Below are positions 43,910 to 53,070 of a DNA stretch of 64,000 bases, piece after piece. The DNA is from Phytophthora colocasiae. Lineage: Eukaryota > Oomycota > Peronosporomycetes > Peronosporales > Peronosporaceae. Below the pieces are notes generated by a model that worked only from the letters and a program-made list of their open reading frames with translations, did not search any database and was not told the DNA's origin. The stretch covers positions 496,001 to 560,000 of the forward strand of contig JAGKQI010000100.1 in assembly GCA_018806915.1 (NCBI GenBank), in the 5' to 3' direction. The first letter of the stretch is position 1, and every line of letters starts with the position of its first letter. Both the position numbers and the translations under genes were made by a program.

Positions 43910-46420
43910 ATGTCTGGCATGAACCAGCATACACCTGCGCCCGACCTTCCACCATCTGTCCATGGCAGCATTGTTGCTAGTTCAAGTTCGTCAGTATCTG
44001 TGCCGATGCACGTTACCCAAGCAATACGAAACTATGTGCCGCCAGAGGGGTTTAAGGTACTACCAAGACGCCGTGGTGAACGATCAATAATTCTAGACTG
44101 GGGGGTACGCGTTACTTCCACGCTTGAAGGCAAGGAATACATTTGCTGGATATGCCAAGGAAGCCTCGAATGTCGTCGTGATAACAAGATAATTCAACTG
44201 TTTGGTAATACGTCTAAAGCTACCAAGCATCTTAACGACAAGCACATGTTGACAGCCAGTAAAATCACAGCCGAGAACACCAGGAAACGTAACCGAGCTA
44301 AGGAGCTAGAACGCATACGATGTGCTATTGCTGATGGAGCTGATAGCAGAAGAATGACATTGCTGCTCGAGACGCTGCGTGTGGTGAACAACAATCTCCC
44401 GTTTCGGTTCGGAGAATACGAAGAATCGGAATTGCTCGCAGACTTGGTGGTTGCAGACGAGTTCCGAGCGACTCTCAATAACGACACAGTAACGCGAGCT
44501 ATTGCTGAGCTTTATTCAAGCACACGACAGGCTATTCAATCCCATCTACAATGCAGCAGAATTAACAACGTGGCGTCATTCTCAATGGTGTGTGATTTTT
44601 GGTCTTCCAAGACACAGAGGGCGACCAAATATCTTGGTCTGAGGGTGTATTTTGTCGACAACAACTGGGAATTCCAGTCGATCCTTCTTGGTACTCGCCA
44701 CTATGAACCGATGTATGGGGAAAGAAGCGCCGGAAGCCGTGAATCATTTAAGCGCTGGATTACAGAGCTACTAAAAGATTTTGGGCTATCCACGAAAGAT
44801 TTTTACGGCTCCACTAGTGACGCTGGCCCTGATGTTAAGTGGATGATGACGAAGGGAATCGGTCTCCAATGGGAATGGTGCATACCCCACCTTACGAACG
44901 CTGCTACAAAAAACGCGTTTGGTATCACCCCTCAGCGAAAGACCTCTAAGAACTTACCAGCCACCGAATTGGTTACTCGCATCAAAAGTACAACATACGC
45001 CGTTCGCTCCAACGCCTCAATGGGGAGTCTCTTCTCAGAACTTTGTGAGATGGCAAACGCTGGTGCTACAACCCAATTAATCGAACACAAAGAGCACCGA
45101 TTCATGAGCTTCGCTAAAGTTGTCCGGCGATTGCTCGAAAAATGGGACCAACTCGAAGATTGGTTCCAGGAACGTATTGACAAAGCTATTCGGGAGCGAA
45201 AATCAACACCAGAGCCACTTCCAATTGCTGACGACAAGTTGAGCCTGCTTCAGCTGTATGGGCTTCTGAACCCTATCATGGCATTAAATGTCAAGAGTCA
45301 AAAGGAGGACACAAACCAAGTTGATGTCCTTTTGTCGATCTTTCGACTGCGCAAAACTATCCTGGATGAAACTCAACCTCTCAAAGACAAAATGCGAGCC
45401 TCAACAGAAGCCCCACTTTTTTACCAAGTCCGAGACCTTACAAGACTCGTGAAATCGACACGAGCACTACTTGCTAAGTTGTTCCATAAAAATTTCTTCG
45501 CTCGCTACACGGATAACGCACGGATTCGTGAGTCGTCTTTCATCCCGGAAGTTCAGATGCTACTGCACCCGTCCCTAAAAAATCAAGACGTCAACCTAGC
45601 AAAGATCGTCCGCCTTTGCAACGAACAGTTGATCATCGACCCGGAGCAGCCCCACCTGCGAATGGATGAAGGCGCTGTTAGTCGAAATGTTGCTAGTGTG
45701 AAGGATGCCGTACTGAGGCGGTTGCGAGCGTTAATGTTGACCATATCGACAAGTAGCTCTCAAACTTCAGCTCCAGCAGAAGTGTACGGTACGCCCTCTA
45801 ATTGCGAGATACCGCAGCAGTTGCCGTCCGGTTTCGAGTCTCTATCATCATTTATCGAGTTCCCTTCCTTCCAGCCTGCTCAAGTATTTTCTGAGGAACT
45901 TATGGAATTTGCTGAAGAAGAGGCCGAACACGTGGAGCAGCGTAACGTTCACGAAGCACGCATTGATGAAGAGCTCGAAAGGTGGTTCTCCGATCCCAGT
46001 AGGCTGCTTACGACGACGGCCAAAACCGAATCAATTTTGCACTTTTGGAAGCGCCAACATGATGAAAACAACTATCGACTATTACCTATCGCAGCACGGG
46101 TCATCTACGCAATTCCAGCATCTTCAGCACAGATCGAGAGGGATTTCGGCATAAGTGGTATGCTTGTTACCAGCCATCGCACTAGTATTGCGAAGCACAA
46201 TATCGATATGTGCTCCTTTTTGAATCGGAATCGAAAGTTTGTCGACGTGGTAAATTGCCCCCGGCTAACAGATTCAGAGTTGGAGCAGGCAGTTCCGGCA
46301 AACGTGTTAGTCCCCCTGTCTTCATGTCAAGTCAACATACCATTTGCTGCACGATGGGAACGCGAGGTAGCGTCTTGTTTATTTGACAGTGAACTAGATG
46401 AGGATTGCCAAGATGAATAA
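43910..46420 (+). CDS. hAT transposase with BED finger (about 836 aa)
   Basis: The frame is open from 43661, but the first ATG is at 43910 ('SGMNQHTPAPD'). The earlier part may be an exon joined after the 'tttgcag' at 43665. A BED-type zinc finger lies at about residues 75-115 ('YICWICQGSLECRRDNK', then His-X4-His in 'KHLNDKHM'). The RNase-H-like core spans about 200-600 ('SFSMVCDFWSSK' near the first Asp, 'DAGPDVKWM' near the second). The C-terminal hAT dimerisation region has 'RVIYAIPASSAQIERDFG' and 'LVTSHRTSI'. Length is normal and no stop is present, so the element may be autonomous. Confidence 0.9.
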   Translation: MSGMNQHTPAPDLPPSVHGSIVASSSSSVSVPMHVTQAIRNYVPPEGFKVLPRRRGERSIILDWGVRVTSTLEGKEYICWICQGSLECRRDNKIIQLFGNTSKATKHLNDKHMLTASKITAENTRKRNRAKELERIRCAIADGADSRRMTLLLETLRVVNNNLPFRFGEYEESELLADLVVADEFRATLNNDTVTRAIAELYSSTRQAIQSHLQCSRINNVASFSMVCDFWSSKTQRATKYLGLRVYFVDNNWEFQSILLGTRHYEPMYGERSAGSRESFKRWITELLKDFGLSTKDFYGSTSDAGPDVKWMMTKGIGLQWEWCIPHLTNAATKNAFGITPQRKTSKNLPATELVTRIKSTTYAVRSNASMGSLFSELCEMANAGATTQLIEHKEHRFMSFAKVVRRLLEKWDQLEDWFQERIDKAIRERKSTPEPLPIADDKLSLLQLYGLLNPIMALNVKSQKEDTNQVDVLLSIFRLRKTILDETQPLKDKMRASTEAPLFYQVRDLTRLVKSTRALLAKLFHKNFFARYTDNARIRESSFIPEVQMLLHPSLKNQDVNLAKIVRLCNEQLIIDPEQPHLRMDEGAVSRNVASVKDAVLRRLRALMLTISTSSSQTSAPAEVYGTPSNCEIPQQLPSGFESLSSFIEFPSFQPAQVFSEELMEFAEEEAEHVEQRNVHEARIDEELERWFSDPSRLLTTTAKTESILHFWKRQHDENNYRLLPIAARVIYAIPASSAQIERDFGISGMLVTSHRTSIAKHNIDMCSFLNRNRKFVDVVNCPRLTDSELEQAVPANVLVPLSSCQVNIPFAARWEREVASCLFDSELDEDCQDE

Positions 46421-46616
46421 AATGCATTTGGTGTTCTTTATTTTTTCTGAACCACCACGTACATCAAATTATGTATGTCAACTGCAATGTTAGAGCTGAC
46501 CACGAACCTCAAGCTTCCAAGCACAAGTTGCGTTTGCAGCTTATACTCCTTATCGAGTCTTTTCTTGCTTCAGTGTTTGCGTTTCCGCAATTCTTTTCAC
46601 GTTTCGAAGCTCGCAC

Positions 46617-48197
46617 TTAGATTTGTTTCATCGCTGCTTCTCTAGCTGTAGTTAGAAGTCCAGCAGCTCGTTGGATTGGTACAGCGGTATTTCGTGGGAT
46701 ACCCGATCGTTGTTTGACGATCCGGCTTGGAATCGGTGAGGCTTTATTATCCGTGCTGTGTTTGATTGGTGATGGGATCGTTGGTGACCGTGGCTTTCGA
46801 AGAAGAGCCTGTATTCCCAAGTTGATCTGATTAAGTGCCGTTAGTATGGCAGTGTCACCGCTATCCGAATTTTCACAGAGTAGGAGCTCAACCTGTCCTT
46901 CTGACAAATGCTGATCGTCCTGCGAGGATGGATCACTTTCCGATACCTGGTTGTCTACCGCGGATGATGAAGTAACTGGATGTAGATCGTCTTGCAACGA
47001 TGAAGCGCTTTTCGGTACATGGTTGTCTACCATAGGTGATGTAGCCGGAGAAGTCAGTCCACTGGTTTTTGGATCCAATACTTCGATAGTAAGATCATCT
47101 GTGTCTGTGTTATTGCAAGGCAAACTGATTTCTTGTGCATCTTGATTTTCTATACTCGAAAGGCGAGTGTTCAAGCGATCGGCAGCTGCAATTAGCTGAG
47201 CCATTTGATGCTGCAATTTGCAGTTTCTTCTGGAAGACGCGGCCTGAAAATCACTGAGCTGCGATTGAATCTTTGCCTCAAGTTTAACTCTGTTGCTGTG
47301 AATATCATCAAGAAGTTCTCGTTTCAGTGCCACTTTGTCACACTCCAATGTACTCGACATGTCACCGAAGCGTTCATCAAGCTTGCTGAGGGTCTGTAGG
47401 CGAGCGGCATCCATCGCGCTATTGATTCTTTGTTGTAGGCGCTCCTCAACACTGCTGGCGTGTGATTTTGCCAGTTTAGCAGCTTGTCCCTGTAAATGTT
47501 TTTCTTGCTTGATCAAATGCGATTGCTGAGCGAGTTGAAGCTTTTTACTTTCTGCCTCTACTGCCTTCTTCAGCTTGGCGTTTAGTCTTCTCTCAATCCA
47601 CTCCGCTTGCAGGTCCGTAGCAGCCTCGAAAGCGTCGTGAGACGATTTAAGTGCTGCACCGAGGCGCAGCTCACATTCGGAAGCATGTGTTTTCTTGTGT
47701 TCATTTATCGCGCCCTCCATCGCCGTCAAAGTAGTGTTGACCTTTTGACCTAGCTCTATAGCAAACTTCTCAAATGATGTCTTCATACTTGTGTCGACGC
47801 GGTCATGAACATCTTGAACGACACCAACAAGACGTGCATTTGTTTCAGCAGCTTGGCTATCGATTTGGATCTTGTTTGTCGCTTCCAAATGGACTTGGAC
47901 ATCTTCAAAGTACTTGCCTATACGAGACCCCAAGCGCTTCTCTGTGTCCGCAGCCGTATGAATTGCGTGATCGTGAGCGTACTGAGCAACTTCAAGAAGC
48001 TTCTCATCCGTTCGTACTTGCGAATTTTGTAAGGCATGCCCCAGCTGCTCTACGACTCCGGCTCCATTGACAACGATGTCCTCTCGGAGTAATATCTGCT
48101 GGCGGCGCTCAATACAACCGGGATTCACAATAGTTTCTAGGCCTTGACGGTCGTGAGAGACCACCAGCGCGCTGCATGCTGAGCTTGTTGTCTCCAT
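46617..48197 (-). CDS. Coiled-coil protein carried in the hAT element (526 aa)
   Basis: ATG at 48197, no introns or stops. Residues about 60-370 are highly charged and helical with heptad-like spacing (for example 'QSHLIKQEKHLQGQAAKLAK', 'LDERFGDMSSTLECD'), so a long coiled coil is likely. The C-terminal third is Ser/Pro/Asp-rich and ends with a basic segment ('RSPTIPSPIKHSTDNK', 'RSGIPRNTAVPIQRAAG'). There are no enzyme motifs, signal peptide or membrane spans. It converges with the transposase, 196 bp apart, and lies wholly within the target duplications. It may be a second element-encoded protein or a captured host gene. Confidence 0.7.
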   Translation of the reverse strand: METTSSACSALVVSHDRQGLETIVNPGCIERRQQILLREDIVVNGAGVVEQLGHALQNSQVRTDEKLLEVAQYAHDHAIHTAADTEKRLGSRIGKYFEDVQVHLEATNKIQIDSQAAETNARLVGVVQDVHDRVDTSMKTSFEKFAIELGQKVNTTLTAMEGAINEHKKTHASECELRLGAALKSSHDAFEAATDLQAEWIERRLNAKLKKAVEAESKKLQLAQQSHLIKQEKHLQGQAAKLAKSHASSVEERLQQRINSAMDAARLQTLSKLDERFGDMSSTLECDKVALKRELLDDIHSNRVKLEAKIQSQLSDFQAASSRRNCKLQHQMAQLIAAADRLNTRLSSIENQDAQEISLPCNNTDTDDLTIEVLDPKTSGLTSPATSPMVDNHVPKSASSLQDDLHPVTSSSAVDNQVSESDPSSQDDQHLSEGQVELLLCENSDSGDTAILTALNQINLGIQALLRKPRSPTIPSPIKHSTDNKASPIPSRIVKQRSGIPRNTAVPIQRAAGLLTTAREAAMKQI

Positions 48198-48395
48198 TTT
48201 CGTCAGATCCTACTGGTTTGAACCTGTGGAGGGGTTTGCACGATTCTGTCTCTTTGGTTTGGAGTTTTTTCTGAAACTCCTAATGAACCATAAAACGCAT
48301 TCGAACCGGTTCGTTCCGTTACCCTGGTTTGGTTCATTAAGAAGAAGGTTTGGTTTGGTTTGGTTTGTTCAGGGCGTGATTTTTCCTATCCCTGA

Positions 48396-48997
48396 TGACG
48401 CCCCAGCAAGCCAAAACAAGCAAGAAAAAACTAGGGCTACACCCTCATCAAGTCGCCGTTGTTGGACACAGTGTTGCAGTCTACAGATCTTCAAGCGAGC
48501 TGGTGAGCTACTCGCCTTCCACGCACTAAACGTTCTCGTGGGTACCCTTATCATCGCTCTTATCTTAATCTGGGTCGTGGTCACTGTCGTTGTCAATACC
48601 ACACAATGGGTCGAAATAACGCGGGTCATGTACTTCGCGTGCAGACGTCAGGGCCTCCTCCTTCAGAGATTCGTTGGGGCGGCAGCATTTTCGACCACAT
48701 GCCACGAAACGCGGCAGTCCCCAAAATATTTTGCCAGTTGCTGAACGATTCCCCACATCCACTGTTATACAAGCTGCAATGGAATTGCCATTGCCTATAC
48801 TTCGGGCGGTGCAAGAAACTTGTGGGGGCTTCTGCTTTTTGGTTAGCGATGATCCGCTCAACCTGATAAGGAGAGCCGGACGCACAGGCGTTTGGAAGTT
48901 TTACGAGAACCGTCCAGGTATTCATCGAGTTTGTCAACAATGTGGGGCAATCGCAGAAATCCGGGGCCATTTTGATGTACCGCACGTACACTCGTGA
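48396..48997. pseudogene. Membrane-protein and ankyrin II relics, unit 2
   Basis: Plus strand 48400-48650 repeats the membrane-protein 5' half ('AGELLAFHALNVLVG', then 'MYFACRRQG'). From about 48640 the minus strand carries ankyrin II sequence: a scrap of the C-terminal end ('NESLKEEAL') and, reading back from 48991, a decayed N-terminus ('YIKMAPDFCDCPTLLTNSMN', then 'VERIIANQK') comparable with 'VPDILCVPHIVAKLDEF'. All pieces are too damaged to encode protein. Confidence 0.6.
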
Positions 48998-49039
48998 ATA
49001 GACATCGTTCGCTCGACTTGTCCCCGGATTCGGCTTGTC

Positions 49040-49212
49040 GAGAAATGCAATCGTTTAAAAGCCGTATCCTGCTATTGTGGCATTAACTGATGTTGGTTCG
49101 AGCATATCCTCGTACTCCGCTGGATCAGGCCTGGACCGGATCTGGCAGAATTGTGATCCCAACACAGACGCAAAGATATTGAGATTTGTATCTGTAAAAA
49201 TGAGGTGAGTGG
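49040..49212 (+). pseudogene. Ankyrin-I-type 5' relic, unit 2
   Basis: Shorter, decayed form of 1973-2203: 'tgttggttcgagcatatcct' and the block coding 'LDRIWQNCDPNTDA' remain. It ends in the shared 'gtaaaaatgaggtgagtgg'. It lies just upstream of the M24 gene in every unit. Confidence 0.5.
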
Positions 49213-49271
49213 TTGAAGTTTAGTTGTCAAACGAGTGAGATTTGGCGGTCACTTCAAGTGACGTTGGTTCG

Positions 49272-49278
49272 TCACTTC
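49272..49278 (+). promoter_or_regulatory. Candidate oomycete initiator (TCACTTC) of the M24 gene
   Basis: Matches the oomycete Inr pattern TCAYTYY and lies 28 bp before the M24 ATG. The same sequence stands before the truncated copy in unit 1. Its position favours it, but no transcript evidence is available. Confidence 0.35.
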
Positions 49279-49306
49279 CGAATTGGACCGCAAGACCTCG
49301 ATAAGG

Positions 49307-50543
49307 ATGAACAACCACAAGTATATGGACGCATTCGACCACGACATCGTGAAGCGGAAGACAGATTTCCAGCACAAAGTGGCTCAAGTGTACGTAAGAG
49401 GCCCATTTCTAATGTCAACAGTAGATCCTCATTTTTGTGTCATGTAGGCGGACTTTGATGCAGGAGCTCCGTCTCGATGCCATAGTGTTGACTCTTTCAG
49501 CCAACTTTGCATGGATCACAAGTGGTGCCCGAAACTACGTCTTCATGGCCACGGAGACAGGTGCAGGCTCGATCTACGTGGACGTCAGTCGTGTGGTAGT
49601 ACTCACCAACGAGATCGAAGGGCACAAGTTACTCAACGAAGAGATGAGAGGCCTGGAAGACGCTGTAGCTCTCGTTCAAGATCCGTGGTACGATCAACGC
49701 AGTCACTTCACCGTTGCCAAGGAGCTTTCTAACAGCGATCAAGTTGCTGTGGACGCTGCTGATCCCACACTTGCTGGCCGTTTGGCAGAACTTCGTTCTA
49801 CCTTGACGCAATACGAGATGGAGGTGTTCCGTTCTCTTGGAAAAGATTGTGGAGAAATCATCGGAGAAGTCGCACGTGCCGTTCGCCCTACCATGAGTGA
49901 ATGGGAGATCGCTGGTAAATTGTCCGACAAGATGTGGTCTCGTGGAATCACCCCCGTTGTGATGCTTGTGGCAGCGGACGAGCGCGTTGATGCCATTCGT
50001 CACCCGTTACCGACACAAAAGCGCGTGAAGAACAAGGCAATGCTGGTCATCTGCGGCTCGAGGGCTGGTTTGATCGCATCCACCACTCGTCTCGTGTATC
50101 TCACCACGACTCCAAATGACTCAATCCCGGACGAACTACTGCGTCGTCATGAAGCTGCTACGTACGTGGATGCAGTTCTCATTGCCAATACTCGAAACAC
50201 TGGTACAAAAGCTGGAGAGATGCTCAAACTGGCACAAGAAGCGTACGCGGAGAAAGGGTACGATGGAGAGTGGAAATTTCATCATCAGGGAGGCTGCGCT
50301 GCCTACAAAAGCCGCGAATGGGTGGCAAACCCGACGATCAACCGAGTCACGGGCTTGAACCAGGCGTATGCATGGAATCCCTCGGTCGCAGGTACGAAGT
50401 CTGAGGATACCGTGCTCTGCTACGCTGGAAAGCATGGTCCAGTTGTGGAAGATATCACGCCTTCGCCAGATTGGCCAATGATTGAACACACGATCGGGGG
50501 ATTCACAGTCGCTCGTCCGAAGATTCTGCATCTGAAGTTCTAA
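49307..50543 (+). CDS. M24 (creatinase/aminopeptidase P fold) family protein, full length (392 aa)
   Basis: Exons 49307-49389 and 49448-50543. The 58-bp intron (GTACGTAAG...ATGTAG) is in phase 2 and restores 'HKVAQVRTLMQELRLDAIV'. The N-terminal creatinase-like domain is followed by a pita-bread C-domain with 'GITPVVMLVAADERVDAIRH', 'KFHHQGGCAAYKSREWVANP' and 'AYAWNPSVAGTKSEDTVL'. The usual metal-site segment (Val-Asp-X-Gly ... Tyr-X-Ser-Asp) reads 'AMLVICGSRAGLIASTTRLV', so both Asp ligands are absent. A canonical dinuclear metallopeptidase is unlikely. It may be a non-canonical hydrolase or pseudoenzyme. Its stop is 54 bp from that of the convergent WW/PDZ gene. This is the only complete copy of three. 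Confidence 0.85.
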
Positions 50544-50597
50544 ATGAATAGCTGGTCTCCCTCTAATTAGTCATAAATTTGACATGCCTGCTCCAAT

Positions 50598-52955
50598 CTA
50601 CACAGTCTGGACCTCGCCAGTCGCCTCCGGTGATTTCCAGAAGAGTGAAAAGATGTTTGTGATGATAACGTCAGCCACGGTCATATCTTCTTCTTCTTCG
50701 TCCTCGGAGTGATCTTGTGTCTGCGGTGGAACAGGAACTCGTAGCTGCTCCAAGTCCACGACGGTACCTTCATCAATCAGAACTTCTTCGTCGAGGTGGG
50801 AGTCAGATTCTTCACTTGCACTCACTGAAAACCCATTGTCACTTGACGGCGCTGCTAGAGGAGGCATCGGGTGCTGTGGGCGGTTGAGATCACGCTTGAA
50901 CGTGAGCGTAAGCGGCCGCAGACCTCCTTGAAGTAGCAGCATCACATGTCGAAACGGTGCAGAATCTACTGCATTCTTGTTCACAGCTACCAGTTCATCG
51001 AAGGGTTCTAGCACATTCTTGCTTGCAGCAGCCATGTCTGGTAGTAAATTCCGCACGGTAGCCCCAGCATCAGGCACATTCGCTTGAAAATGAATTCCAA
51101 TAGGTCCGGTTTCTTCAAATACCACTTCAAAATACGTGATTCCAGCTTCCTCTTGCCTCGGTGCTGATTGTGAAGTTTCAACGTTGACAGCTGTTGAGTT
51201 TGATATTGACTGGCGAGACTCTGCAGTTGTAGCACTAGAGTTGCGAACAAGAGGCTTCTGCTGATTGAAAACATCCGAGGAAGGCGGCGCTGATCCAAGT
51301 AGACGGGGGTCTGTCCACGTCGTTGTCGTAGTATACTTGTTGAAGAAAAATACAGCGCCAGAAGCAGTTACGCGCATTTCCCAGCCAGCAGGCAACGGGG
51401 TGGAGAAGTCCTCTATTGTGTGCTTGTGTCCATCATCCGGTGGCACGTGGATGTCTTCGAACGCGTTGCTGTCGTGAGAAATATGGGGCGTGGAGAACGA
51501 GCGACGCATGACATTGTCAGGGGCAGCATAATCCCGAGCCATCGCGCTGACACCACGAGGGCGATGCGTGCTGTCAGAACTGAAGATCTCCGTGGATGCT
51601 GGAGCAATTTCCTTGCTAGCGCGCTGCTGAAGCGCAATAGGGACACGAGGATCTTCCAGCTCGTTGCCATCGTCTCCTTTTCTCCGATAGCACGATATCC
51701 CTTCCGCTGTCTTAACTCGCTCATAGCCCACCGGAAGATCAACCTCACTACAAAGAGCATCGATCTCGCGCAACTTCACTTCCAGGGCCCGTTCGAATTG
51801 AATCTGCTTCTCCTCAGCATTTTCCTTTTGACGAGCTAACTGGTCCTTCAACTTGGCGACAGCAGCTTGACTGGCTTGCAACTGCCCCTCTTTATTCTGC
51901 AATTGCTGCCGCAGCAACTTGGCGATCTCCTCAGATCGACTGTTTCCATTGACAATTGCAGCATTTTCCTCCTTCTTGTACGTATGTTTCTCCACTTTTA
52001 CCTTTTCCACAAGAGTTTGCGATGCATCCAGTTCCAATTGCAACTGATTACTCACAAACTGCACGGCGTCGTCCGTCATTTTCCCCGTTAAAAAGACTCG
52101 AGATCCCAGCACTTCCGCCAGCTTAGCAATTGCAATCTCCGCCTCCCGTTTCTGCTGAAGAAGCTCCGTCACAACTTCACTCAGCTTCTCCACAGACTTT
52201 TGCGGCCCTCTAGCATGTTCATCGGCCGATACCAACTCTCCCCAAATTTCGGCCAATTGGGCGTCTACTGCATCCATCATTTTGTTGTTGGTCTTCAGTA
52301 GCTGCATGAAATCCGTCCAGCTCTTCTCACTCTTGTTGCCTGAAAGTGGCTGGTTCATCTTCAACTCGGACGCAGGCAATGGTCCGATGCTGAATTCACT
52401 TAGTCCACTGATCATACTGCTAGGAGGTGGAGAACTTGGAGGTGGCGGTGGAAGGGGATATTGCTCCAGTTTCGTATCAATGGAAGGGGCTTCAGCCATG
52501 GCTACTGATCTCTTTGAAGGTGATAAATTCTCTACAGTAGAATATTCCCCATTAGAGGCTACGAACGGCCGGAAGATATTCACAGACGAGTCGGCACTGT
52601 CTGGAGCTACAAACTGAGACCCCTCTCTCGAGTCATACCCCCCATTCTCCAACCACTGCTTCTTTTGACTCTGGTATGCCTGCAATAACACCCTTCCACG
52701 AGCGATCAACTGCCTTTCAGACAGGATATTACTGTCTGGAATTGTCTCTGATTCTGGAGGCGGGATCAGATCTGAGTCCTCCGCATCAACAGCATCTTCT
52801 CCGGCATCACTGGAGCTCTCAATGGCGGAGAAGGGGATCGGGGGAAGCGCTGTCGCCGCAGCAGCAGCAGGAGAAGACGCAGACAGAGGAGATACCGACG
52901 GAGGGTGACTCAGACGCCCTCGGGGCTGCGGAGCAGACGCCACAAGGTGCTCCAT
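50598..52955 (-). CDS. WW-domain / PDZ-like coiled-coil protein (785 aa)
   Basis: Single-exon frame with ATG at 52955. The N-terminal 200 residues are Ala/Ser/Pro-rich and probably disordered, with a poly-Pro stretch 'PPPPPSSPPPSS'. Residues about 215-400 form a coiled coil. 'EVDLPVGYERVKTAEGISCY' (about 405-430) is a partial WW-like motif, and a clear WW domain is at about 515-552 ('LPAGWEMRVTASGAVFFFN' ... 'TTWTDPRLL'). A PDZ-like domain is at about 600-690 ('FEETGPIGIHFQANVPDAG', 'LEPFDELVAVN'). The tail is acidic. The role is inferred as an adaptor binding Pro-rich partners. It lies 115 bp downstream of the EF-hand/RCC1 gene on the same strand. Confidence 0.8.
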   Translation of the reverse strand: MEHLVASAPQPRGRLSHPPSVSPLSASSPAAAAATALPPIPFSAIESSSDAGEDAVDAEDSDLIPPPESETIPDSNILSERQLIARGRVLLQAYQSQKKQWLENGGYDSREGSQFVAPDSADSSVNIFRPFVASNGEYSTVENLSPSKRSVAMAEAPSIDTKLEQYPLPPPPPSSPPPSSMISGLSEFSIGPLPASELKMNQPLSGNKSEKSWTDFMQLLKTNNKMMDAVDAQLAEIWGELVSADEHARGPQKSVEKLSEVVTELLQQKREAEIAIAKLAEVLGSRVFLTGKMTDDAVQFVSNQLQLELDASQTLVEKVKVEKHTYKKEENAAIVNGNSRSEEIAKLLRQQLQNKEGQLQASQAAVAKLKDQLARQKENAEEKQIQFERALEVKLREIDALCSEVDLPVGYERVKTAEGISCYRRKGDDGNELEDPRVPIALQQRASKEIAPASTEIFSSDSTHRPRGVSAMARDYAAPDNVMRRSFSTPHISHDSNAFEDIHVPPDDGHKHTIEDFSTPLPAGWEMRVTASGAVFFFNKYTTTTTWTDPRLLGSAPPSSDVFNQQKPLVRNSSATTAESRQSISNSTAVNVETSQSAPRQEEAGITYFEVVFEETGPIGIHFQANVPDAGATVRNLLPDMAAASKNVLEPFDELVAVNKNAVDSAPFRHVMLLLQGGLRPLTLTFKRDLNRPQHPMPPLAAPSSDNGFSVSASEESDSHLDEEVLIDEGTVVDLEQLRVPVPPQTQDHSEDEEEEDMTVADVIITNIFSLFWKSPEATGEVQTV

Positions 52956-53070
52956 CAGTGGAGATAGACAAATGACGTAATATATTTAATTTACAAAAAA
53001 TTACCAAAATATACTACTTTGATGATCGTAACATGGATACTTTTTAGAGAACTACAACGTCAAAGTCCAT

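Larger units (their letters stand above)
42008..48394. mobile_element. hAT-superfamily transposon (6.4 kb) with two genes
   Basis: Bounded by an 8-bp direct repeat ATGACGCC (42000-42007 and 48395-48402), with ends CAGGG and CCCTG as is usual for hAT. The uninterrupted site exists once in unit 0 (692-699) and once in unit 1 (14148-14155). Terminal repeats are imperfect (CAGGGTTTGGTAATTTTCC against CAGGGATAGGAAAAATCAC). A second match to the right subterminal block ('cttgaacaaaccaaacc') lies inside at about 43.38 kb, so the left side has been enlarged. It holds a transposase (plus) and a coiled-coil protein (minus), convergent. Confidence 0.9.
36202..50335. repeat. Segmental tandem duplication, unit 2
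   Basis: Third unit, about 14.1 kb including a 6.4-kb hAT insertion. It has a shortened linker, a C-terminally truncated ankyrin I, the second pogo element, ankyrin II with one nonsense codon, membrane and ankyrin relics, and the complete M24 gene. Past the Asn-Pro-Thr codon M24 continues normally, so this is probably the original right border of the duplicated segment. The LINE fragment present in units 0 and 1 is missing. Confidence 0.8.

Noticed and set aside
48226..48744. 172-codon plus-strand frame crossing the right end of the hAT element
   Set aside because: It is a chance fusion of hAT terminal sequence with the membrane-protein relic across the insertion border.
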